Shown here piece by piece: positions 1 through 5,129 of a DNA stretch of 7,540 nt. Origin of the DNA: Clostridiales bacterium (GTDB lineage Bacteria > Bacillota > Clostridia > Lachnospirales > Lachnospiraceae); assembly GCA_019420425.1 (NCBI GenBank), contig JAHZHG010000129.1, forward strand, positions 1 through 7,540, read 5' to 3'. The notes under the pieces are model-generated. The model had not been told where the DNA came from. It ran no database searches and saw nothing but the letters and a program-made list of their open reading frames with translations. Both the position numbers and the translations under genes were made by a program. Position 1 is the first letter of the stretch; each line of letters begins with the position of its first letter.

Positions 1-2
1 TT

Positions 3-386
3 GCCGACGGGCCGGCACCCGGCCTGGGTCTGACAACTGCCCGCCGTGCAATGGAGCATTTCCGGGAATGTGCGGACAACGGCGCCGGTGTGCTGCTGAT
101 TACCCATGACCTGGAGCTGGCCATGGAAACGGCCGATCGGATTGTCGTATTCTATGCCGGCACAACCATCGAGAAGACGGCAGCCGGAGCCTTTCGTGAC
201 GGGAAAAGCCTGAGCCACCCCTACAGCCGCGCCCTGTGGCGTGCGCTTCCCCAGAACGGCTTTTCCTCCATACCGGGAACTCAGCCCTATGTTAAAGACC
301 TGCCGGAGGGCTGCCGAGATGTGAACGCTTCGGAAAAGGCTGCGGCGGGGAGATACCAAAGACACCGACCAAAACCGGCTGGGTAA
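3..386 (+). CDS. Peptide/nickel-type ABC transporter ATP-binding subunit, 3' part, probably frameshifted
   Basis: This is the C-terminal part of an OppD/DppD/NikD-like ATPase, the cytoplasmic engine of a solute importer. The frame is open from the window edge, so the true start lies upstream; the ATG at 51 is internal. Visible in order are a Walker B-like stretch (ADGPAPGLGL, bases 3-32), the H-loop LLITHD with His at 105-107, and the family tail containing HPYSRAL, IPGTQP and LPEGC. After Gly-Cys (309-314) the family normally continues with about four residues and Arg-Cys. Here the frame instead runs into an unrelated tail ending at 386. The expected Cys-rich tail is present in another frame (317-451), so a deletion of about 10 bases is likely. 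The catalytic Glu after the Walker B Asp is Gly, and the D-loop Asp is Gly, so ATP hydrolysis at this site is doubtful. The partner ATPase follows at 448. This may be a pseudogene or a sequence-quality artefact. Confidence 0.8.
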   Translation, partial: ADGPAPGLGLTTARRAMEHFRECADNGAGVLLITHDLELAMETADRIVVFYAGTTIEKTAAGAFRDGKSLSHPYSRALWRALPQNGFSSIPGTQPYVKDLPEGCRDVNASEKAAAGRYQRHRPKPAG

Positions 387-451
387 AATGCATATACCCA
401 TGCGAGGAGGACGCGGCAGGCCATGACGAGACGGGAGGAAATAACCGATGA
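317..451 (+). other. Displaced C-terminal tail of the upstream ABC ATPase in another frame
   Basis: In the frame starting at 317 the sequence reads RCERFGKGC, then GWVKC further on, and ends at TGA 449-451. This matches the Cys-rich C-terminal pattern of OppD/DppD ATPases (RC, then C, then a terminal C following a G-x-x-V/R-C type segment). The stop overlaps the ATG of the next gene as ATGA (448-451), the usual translational coupling between paired ATPase genes. The Gly-Cys codons at 309-314 and the Arg-Cys codons at 317-322 are separated by only 2 bases, where the family motif (GC-x4-RC) would need 12. That fits loss of 10 bases. The tail has no start of its own and is not a separate gene. 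Confidence 0.65.
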
Positions 452-1059
452 AACTAGAAGCAAGGAATCTGTCCTTCCGCTATACCGAGAAGGACCGGGA
501 GGTGATCCGGCACGTCTCCCTGGAAGTCCGGGACGGAGAGCGGGTCGGGCTGGTGGCAAAGAGCGGTTTTGGCAAGACGACCCTGTGTAAGCTTTTGGCC
601 GGATATGAGTGTCCCGACTCAGGAGAAGTGCTGTTTGACGGAAAAAACATTCTGGACTACCGCGGCTACTGTCCGGTGCAGATGATCTGGCAGCATCCGG
701 AGCAGTCGGTGAATCCTCGACTGAAGATGCGCCGCGTACTGGAAGAAGGCGACCATATCCCGGAGCGGATTGTCCGGGGACTGGGAATAGAGGAGGACTG
801 GAAAAACCGCTACCCGGCAGAGCTATCCGGCGGAGAGCTGCAGCGTTTCTGTATTGCACGGGCGCTGGGCGAGAGAACCCGGTTCCTGATCGCCGACGAG
901 ATCAGCACCATGCTGGATCTGATCACGCAGAGCCAGATCTGGAACTTCCTTCTGGAAGAGACAAAAGCGCGGAACCTGGGCATGATCATTGTCAGCCACA
1001 GCGACGGCCTGCTGGATCAGGTGTGCACGCGGAGAATCAACCTGGAGGAGTACGCTTGA
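448..1059 (+). CDS. ABC transporter ATP-binding protein (DppF/NikE-like, short form)
   Basis: The product (203 aa) is the second ATPase of a peptide- or nickel-type ABC importer. It binds and hydrolyses ATP at the cytoplasmic face of the permease. The motifs are Walker A AKSGFGKTT (residues 37-45, Lys43; the first Gly of the consensus is Ala), Q-loop Gln83 in IWQHPE, signature LSGGE (127-131), Walker B FLIADE (146-151, catalytic Glu151) and the H-loop His184 in VSHS. The STMLD segment after Walker B is typical of this family. It is shorter than usual OppF/DppF (about 260-320 aa) because it stops soon after the H-loop and lacks the C-terminal Cys-rich extension. A GGGAGG ribosome binding site lies 9 bases before the ATG. 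The start overlaps the frame-restored end of the upstream ATPase gene as ATGA, showing co-translation of a two-ATPase pair. The substrate cannot be told because permease and binding-protein genes are outside the window. Confidence 0.93.
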   Translation: MKLEARNLSFRYTEKDREVIRHVSLEVRDGERVGLVAKSGFGKTTLCKLLAGYECPDSGEVLFDGKNILDYRGYCPVQMIWQHPEQSVNPRLKMRRVLEEGDHIPERIVRGLGIEEDWKNRYPAELSGGELQRFCIARALGERTRFLIADEISTMLDLITQSQIWNFLLEETKARNLGMIIVSHSDGLLDQVCTRRINLEEYA

Positions 1060-1084
1060 CCGGAATGGGAAAAGCTGGTATAAT
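1056..1084 (+). promoter_or_regulatory. Sigma-A-type promoter overlapping the end of the ABC ATPase gene
   Basis: TTGACC (1056-1061) and a perfect TATAAT (1079-1084) are separated by exactly 17 bases. The stop codon of the ATPase gene (1057-1059) lies within the -35 box. Transcription would begin near 1091, only about 5 bases before the terminator-like hairpin at 1096. The promoter would drive yitT by read-through, or a very short RNA. It is strong by sequence; activity is inferred. Confidence 0.65.
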
Positions 1085-1095
1085 TCAGAATAACG

Positions 1096-1145
1096 AAAAG
1101 AGCATTTGCGAATAATAATTTTATTATTTGCAGGTGCTCTTTTTT
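1096..1145 (+). terminator. Rho-independent terminator (long hairpin with T-tract)
   Basis: The outer arms AAAAGAGCA (1096-1104) and TGCTCTTTT (1135-1143) pair perfectly. The inner arms TGCGAATAATA (1107-1117) and TATTATTTGCA (1122-1132) pair with one G-T, around a short loop. Six T residues run from 1140 to 1145. It would end the ABC transporter operon. The A-rich 5' arm makes it potentially bidirectional. Because a promoter lies just upstream, it may also act as an attenuator for yitT. Confidence 0.85.
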
Positions 1146-1192
1146 AGTCGTAATTTTAGACGTAATAAGATAAGAAGAAAGGGGAAAATTGG

Positions 1193-2047
1193 ATGAAGGA
1201 AAAACAGTTAAAGGTGGCCGCTGATAGTTTATTCGAGGTGATCGGCAGCTTTTTGATTGCAATGGGAGTATACAACTTCGCCCTGACTGCGGACTTTCCC
1301 ATGTCCGGTTTTTCCGGCCTGGCGATGATCGCCTACCGCCTGTGGGGCATTCCCATCGGCTGGACAACCATACTGCTGAACGTTCCGGTATCCTTTTTAT
1401 GCTTTAAAATGCTGGGAACCCGGTTCTTCATGCGCTCCCTGCGCTGTATGGTCATTTCTTCTCTGATGGTAGACTATATTGCCCCGCTGTTCCCCGTTTA
1501 TACCGGAGAGCGGATGCTGGCGGCGATCTGTACCGGCGTGCTTCTGGGAACGGGATATGCGATGATCTATATGCGGAATTCCTCCACAGCGGGAATGGAT
1601 TTCATCACCATGTCCCTGCGCGTAGTAAAGCCCCATATTCCCCTGGGAAAGCTGGCCTTTGGCTGCGACTTTGTCATTGTAGCCCTGGGCGGCATCGTTT
1701 TGCGGGATATGGACGGCGTGATCTACGGCCTGATCATTAACTTTTTCTATGCAACAGTGGTAGATAAAGTAATGTACGGAATCAACGCCGGCAAGCTGAC
1801 CCTGATCGTCACCAAATACGCCCAGGAGGTATCCAAAGCCATCGACGACTGCTGCGGACGGGGAACCACCCAGCTGGCCGCCAGAGGCGGCTATCAGGGA
1901 GAGGAAAAACAGGTGGTCATGTGCGCCTGCAGCAACAAGCAGATGTACCTGGTAGAAAAAGCCGTCCGCCAAATCGAGCCGGAGGCCTTTGTCATCATCA
2001 TGGAATCCAACGAGGTAATCGGAGAGGGCTTCCAAAAGAAGCTATAG
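1193..2047 (+). CDS. YitT family membrane protein (DUF161/DUF2179)
   Basis: The product (284 aa) is a YitT-family integral membrane protein of unknown biochemical function. The N-terminal part (about residues 10-195) is strongly hydrophobic, with roughly five to six membrane segments (about 10-31, 56-73, 84-99, 107-126, 153-170, 174-195). It contains the family's small-residue stretch NSSTAGMDFITM (129-140). The C-terminal part (about 200-284) is the soluble DUF2179 domain, with the recognisable pieces RGTTQL (223-228), GGYQGEEKQVV (232-242) and the closing EAFVII and EVIGEGF. Length and domain order are normal for the family. A purine-rich AAAGGGG ribosome binding site precedes the ATG. The gene is monocistronic in look upstream, where a terminator separates it from the ABC genes. 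Downstream only 141 bases separate it from the best start of the KAP NTPase gene, with no obvious terminator, so co-transcription is possible. Confidence 0.93.
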   Translation: MKEKQLKVAADSLFEVIGSFLIAMGVYNFALTADFPMSGFSGLAMIAYRLWGIPIGWTTILLNVPVSFLCFKMLGTRFFMRSLRCMVISSLMVDYIAPLFPVYTGERMLAAICTGVLLGTGYAMIYMRNSSTAGMDFITMSLRVVKPHIPLGKLAFGCDFVIVALGGIVLRDMDGVIYGLIINFFYATVVDKVMYGINAGKLTLIVTKYAQEVSKAIDDCCGRGTTQLAARGGYQGEEKQVVMCACSNKQMYLVEKAVRQIEPEAFVIIMESNEVIGEGFQKKL

Positions 2048-2188
2048 CTGCCGGATGCAGGAAGGCTGCGTACCTATGAGACAGGGAATGAGGTATTGCA
2101 GCAGGACCTGGAAGAATTTTCCGGGATTTTGAGGGAGGAAGTACATGCGGCGGGGACAGATACGAAAAGCATGAAATGGGGTGGAAGA

Positions 2189-3514
2189 ATGACAGCGTAT
2201 CAGGATTTTCTGGACCGCACGCCGGATCTGGAGACGCTTGAGATGATCGTGAACGGGCTTTCCCGAAGCCGAAGGGGGTGTACCTTTGCGATTAATGGCA
2301 GCTGGGGCAGCGGCAAGAGCTTCCTTTTGCAGATGCTCCAGGACAAGCTGGCCGCCGAACAGGCGGAGGAGACGGCGGATGACCGGTATTTGATTGTACG
2401 GTACGACTGCTGGCAGTACGACTATTACGAGGAGCCGGTCATTGCCATATTGGCTGCCATACTGGAGAATGTGACGGATAAAAATAAATGTGCGGTTGTC
2501 TGCGGAGCCTGGGAACAGCTGAAAAAGGTTGGGGAGAAATATGCCGGCAAATTTCTGGAGAACCAACTGGGCGTTGACCCGGTAAAGGTATATAAGGAGT
2601 GTAAGGATGCAGGGCAGCAGCAAATCGATAAGGGCAGCCAGTACGATTCCTATTACATGTTCAAAAAAACCCTGGACGAGCTGCGCAGGGAGCTGAAAAA
2701 AATCGCGGAGAGCAAGACGATTGTTTTCATTGTAGACGAGCTGGACAGATGTCTGCCCGAATATGCCATCACCGTACTGGAGCGGCTGCACCACATTTTC
2801 TCGGGAATCGACAATATTGTAACCATTCTGGCGATTGATAGAAACGGGATCGAGCAGGTGGTAAAGCAGACATATGGGGAGCACATCAATACAGAAGGGT
2901 ATCTGAAGAAGATCATTGATTTTTATTTTCAGCTGGATATGGGCAGGCTGTCCGAACATTACATGGAAAAATATGAAAGCTACGCAAAAAAATTCACCGG
3001 AAAAAAAGAGGAATACGAATGGACGCAGAAGCTGGTGCGGCAGCTGATGCGCGGACTGGATATACGGACGCAGGAAAAATTATTTAGCCGGGCGGAGCTG
3101 ATTCATGATATGATCTTAGAGAAGGATGAGGCTATGGATTATTCCTGCATGGCGTTTGAACTGCTGAATCTGACGACGAGACTGTGGAAAAAGCGCCAGG
3201 GCAAGGAGGAAATACCCTGGTATCATGATCTGAGCAATGTATATTCAGACCGCGATGACAGCGCCGAGCTGCTGAATATGCTCAGGTCGGTGGTGAATGA
3301 CAGGAATCTTACCGCGACTATAGTCAGCGGTGAAAAAACCCATTTCGTCCTGGAAGAAAGGCTGTCGCATTTACTGCGCTGGTATATGGAGCACCTCCAT
3401 ACAGGAGGAAAAGAAGGCCTCTGCGGCAGATACGCGATAGATGCCTGGAAGGCCCATGATGCAGAAACGGCGAAAATGCAGCTTTTTGACCGCCTGGCAG
3501 ACGTAATCGAATAG
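2189..3514 (+). CDS. KAP family P-loop NTPase, soluble form
   Basis: The product (441 aa from the preferred ATG) is a KAP-type STAND-like P-loop ATPase. The motifs are Walker A GSWGSGKS (37-44), the KAP-typical YDCWQYD (72-78), Walker B TIVFIVDELDRC (177-188, with DELDRC as family signature), a sensor-like strand ILAIDRNG (213-220) and EGYLKKIIDFYF (236-247). Many KAP proteins carry two or four membrane segments between Walker A and Walker B; none is visible here, so it is probably cytoplasmic. The last 190 residues are helical and not recognisable. The start is uncertain. ATG 2189 begins right before the domain (MTAYQDF) but has only a weak GGGGTGG. ATG 2171 and TTG 2096 are in-frame alternatives, and the frame stays open back to the yitT stop at 2047. 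It lies 31 bases upstream of the reductase gene, probably co-transcribed. Family members have been linked to phage exclusion and to membrane signalling complexes; the role here is unknown. Confidence 0.88.
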   Translation: MTAYQDFLDRTPDLETLEMIVNGLSRSRRGCTFAINGSWGSGKSFLLQMLQDKLAAEQAEETADDRYLIVRYDCWQYDYYEEPVIAILAAILENVTDKNKCAVVCGAWEQLKKVGEKYAGKFLENQLGVDPVKVYKECKDAGQQQIDKGSQYDSYYMFKKTLDELRRELKKIAESKTIVFIVDELDRCLPEYAITVLERLHHIFSGIDNIVTILAIDRNGIEQVVKQTYGEHINTEGYLKKIIDFYFQLDMGRLSEHYMEKYESYAKKFTGKKEEYEWTQKLVRQLMRGLDIRTQEKLFSRAELIHDMILEKDEAMDYSCMAFELLNLTTRLWKKRQGKEEIPWYHDLSNVYSDRDDSAELLNMLRSVVNDRNLTATIVSGEKTHFVLEERLSHLLRWYMEHLHTGGKEGLCGRYAIDAWKAHDAETAKMQLFDRLADVIE

Positions 3515-3530
3515 CCGTACAAATGAAAAT

Positions 3531-3548
3531 AAAGGAGGAATCCACTTG
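3531..3548 (+). promoter_or_regulatory. Ribosome binding site deciding a TTG start
   Basis: AAAGGAGG (3531-3538) stands 7 bases before TTG (3546-3548). No ATG is available in this frame before residue 18, which is inside the first strand of the reductase barrel. The TTG start is therefore well supported. Confidence 0.85.
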
Positions 3549-4466
3549 GAAAAAATCAGATTAGGAAAAAGTGAACTTGAAGTCTCCCGCGTCGCCATGG
3601 GCTGTATGCGGATGAACAGCCTGACGGTGGAGGAAGCGGAGCGGCTGGTAAACGAGGCGCTGGAGATGGGCATCAATTTCTTCGACCATGCGGATATCTA
3701 TGGCGGAGGGGAATGCGAGCAGATATTCGGAGAGGTACTGCGCCGCAGCCCGGGTCTCAGAGAGCGGATGCTCATCCAGTCCAAGGCAGGAATTATTCCG
3801 GGGACGATGTACGACAGCTCAAAGGAGCATTTGATGAAATCAGCAGAAGCGATCCTGCAGCGTCTGGGTACAGACTGCCTGGACGTCTTTCTGATCCACC
3901 GTCCGGATGCCCTGATGGAGCCGGAGGAGGTGGCTGAGGCGTTTGACCGCCTGCATACCGCCGGGAAGGTACGCTATTTTGGCGTATCCAATCAGAACCC
4001 CATGCAGATGGAGCTGCTTGGCTCCTGTCTGAAGCAGGAGCTGATGGTGGATCAGCTGCAGTTCAGCGTGACCAATTCTAACATGGTCAGAAGCGGCATG
4101 GAGGTAAACATGGAAACAGAGGGCGCGGCAGTCCGCGACGGAAGCGTCCTGGACTACTGCCGCCTGAAGAAAATCACCATACAGGCCTGGTCCCCCTTCC
4201 AGTACGGCATGTTTGCAGGCGTATTCCTGGGAAATCCCCAGTTCCCCGAGCTGAATCAGGTGATCGGCGAGGTCGCCGCCCAATACGGCGTATCCGATAC
4301 CACGGTTGCGGCGGCCTGGATCCTGCGGCATCCGGCTAAGATGCAGGTGCTCTCCGGAACCATGAAAAAAAGCCGCCTGCAGGAAATCTGTCAGGCGGAA
4401 AAGCTGACGCTGACCAGAGAGGAATGGTACCGGATCTACCTCTCAGCCGGCCACATCCTCCCCTGA
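3546..4466 (+). CDS. Aldo/keto reductase, YdhF-like
   Basis: The product (306 aa) is a cytoplasmic NADPH-dependent oxidoreductase of the aldo/keto reductase superfamily, reducing carbonyl compounds; the natural substrate is unknown. The catalytic tetrad is complete: Asp47 and Tyr52 in FDHADIYGGG, Lys80 in QSKAGI and His118 in LIHRPD. GKVRYFGVSN (140-149), QAWSPF (213-218) and a C-terminal LSGTMK (269-274), the usual nicotinamide/phosphate-binding region, complete the (beta/alpha)8 barrel pattern. The ADIYGGG and IHRPD wording and the closing EWYRIYLSAGH resemble E. coli YdhF, and length is normal. Translation starts at TTG with a strong AAAGGAGG 7 bases upstream. It follows the KAP gene by 31 bases without a visible terminator or promoter, so read-through is likely. 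The 3' end overlaps the convergent HD gene by 24 bases. Confidence 0.94.
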   Translation: MEKIRLGKSELEVSRVAMGCMRMNSLTVEEAERLVNEALEMGINFFDHADIYGGGECEQIFGEVLRRSPGLRERMLIQSKAGIIPGTMYDSSKEHLMKSAEAILQRLGTDCLDVFLIHRPDALMEPEEVAEAFDRLHTAGKVRYFGVSNQNPMQMELLGSCLKQELMVDQLQFSVTNSNMVRSGMEVNMETEGAAVRDGSVLDYCRLKKITIQAWSPFQYGMFAGVFLGNPQFPELNQVIGEVAAQYGVSDTTVAAAWILRHPAKMQVLSGTMKKSRLQEICQAEKLTLTREEWYRIYLSAGHILP

Positions 4467-4949
4467 AAACATCGTCCGGCAGAGCCGGATTCCTGTTTCT
4501 GTGCGGAAGATATTCTTCAGCGCGGCCTGCACGGTTTTGGGCGGGGACGCATCCTCATACAGGTTGACGAGAAAATCGGCCTCCAGCAATATGCGGTAGT
4601 CGATCCCGTCCACCTGGCTGTAGGTGTGGTGGTGGGCCACCAGGTAGCAGACCCGGTCGGTTACCTCCGGCGGGAACCCCAGAGCATTCAGCATTTCCCT
4701 GGCAGGGGCGGGGCCCTCCTGCTCCTGGAGCCTGCCGCTGCAGCTGCCGTACTTTTCCTCCGCCGGGCGGATGCCGATATCGTGGACAAGAGCGGCGGCC
4801 TCCAGCGTAAAAAGGGTATGCGCATCCAGCCCTTCCCCCTCGCCGATCAGGCGGGCGAAGCTGTGTACCTTAATAAAGTGCTGGATCCGCCTGGGGTCTC
4901 CCCGGTCAAAAGCAATCATTTCCTGAGTTAGTTTCCACAGTTTTTCCAT
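4443..4949 (-). CDS. HD domain phosphohydrolase
   Basis: The product (168 aa) is a small stand-alone HD-domain protein, expected to be a cytoplasmic metal-dependent phosphohydrolase. The metal ligands are in place: His24 in RIQHFIKVHSF, His56-Asp57 in ALVHDIGI, His106/His107 in VAHHHTYS and Asp125 in EADFLVN. The KYGSCSGRLQEQEGP segment (66-80) and the DGIDYRILLEADFLVNLYED run are typical of a clostridial family of about 165-170 aa annotated only as HD domain protein; substrate unknown. On the minus strand an AAGGAG ribosome binding site stands about 7 bases before the ATG at 4949. A TTGACG/TATACT promoter lies just upstream. The gene converges with the aldo/keto reductase gene, and the two coding regions overlap by 24 bases. 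It is divergent from the zorA-like gene. Confidence 0.93.
   Translation of the reverse strand: MEKLWKLTQEMIAFDRGDPRRIQHFIKVHSFARLIGEGEGLDAHTLFTLEAAALVHDIGIRPAEEKYGSCSGRLQEQEGPAPAREMLNALGFPPEVTDRVCYLVAHHHTYSQVDGIDYRILLEADFLVNLYEDASPPKTVQAALKNIFRTETGIRLCRTMFSGEDVAG
4475..4489 (+). terminator. Possible weak terminator hairpin inside the convergent HD gene
   Basis: TCCGGC (4475-4480) and GCCGGA (4484-4489) form a perfect 6-bp stem with a 3-base loop, starting 9 bases after the reductase stop. It is followed by a broken T-rich run (TTCCTGTTTCT). This is the only terminator-like structure seen between the convergent genes, and the tract is poor. Confidence 0.3.
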
Positions 4950-4975
4950 AGCCGGTCTCCTTCCGTATAAGCAAC

Positions 4976-5005
4976 AGTATAGCGAAGATACCGGCGTCCC
5001 GTCAA
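4976..5005 (-). promoter_or_regulatory. Sigma-A-type promoter of the HD domain gene
   Basis: On the minus strand TTGACG (plus-strand 5000-5005) and TATACT (4976-4981) are 18 bases apart. Transcription would start near 4969, giving a leader of about 20 bases that contains the ribosome binding site. It is one of two divergent promoters in the 180-base gap. Confidence 0.65.
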
Positions 5006-5035
5006 TAAAATTCCCCGCTGATTTTAAAGAAAAAC

Positions 5036-5055
5036 TTAAGAATAAATCAAGAATA
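5036..5055 (+). promoter_or_regulatory. Direct repeat upstream of the zorA-like promoter, possible response-regulator box
   Basis: TTAAGAATA (5036-5044) and TCAAGAATA (5047-5055) match at 8 of 9 positions and repeat with an 11-bp period. They end 5 bases before the -35 box. Tandem half-sites one helical turn apart next to -35 are usual for OmpR/PhoB-family activators. The A-rich sequence could instead be a plain UP element. Confidence 0.4.
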
Positions 5056-5060
5056 GTCGG

Positions 5061-5089
5061 TTTACAAAAAGTTTTGGCGATGCTACTAT
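5061..5089 (+). promoter_or_regulatory. Sigma-A-type promoter with extended -10 for the zorA-zorB-like pair
   Basis: TTTACA (5061-5066) and TACTAT (5084-5089) are 17 bases apart, and TGC directly before the -10 box makes an extended -10. The start of transcription would be near 5096, about 34 bases before the ATG at 5130. Confidence 0.7.
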
Positions 5090-5129
5090 TAAACTAGCTG
5101 ATTTTGAAAAAAATTGGGGGGAGAAGCAG

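Noticed and set aside
3..32. A-to-G hypermutation by a diversity-generating retroelement
   Set aside because: Only three sites fit, and no template repeat or reverse transcriptase is in the window.
555..581. Walker A of the second ABC ATPase considered defective because the first Gly is Ala
   Set aside because: The GFGKTT core with its Lys is intact, and I believe Ala occurs at this position in related short ATPases, so loss of function is not implied.
1147..1168. Short repeat GTCGTAAT/GACGTAAT before yitT as an operator
   Set aside because: It is only eight bases with a mismatch in AT-rich sequence; chance is sufficient.
2042..2959. 305-codon open frame on the minus strand
   Set aside because: It is antisense to the KAP NTPase, which has Walker A and DELDRC in the plus frame. 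No motif is seen in the minus frame.
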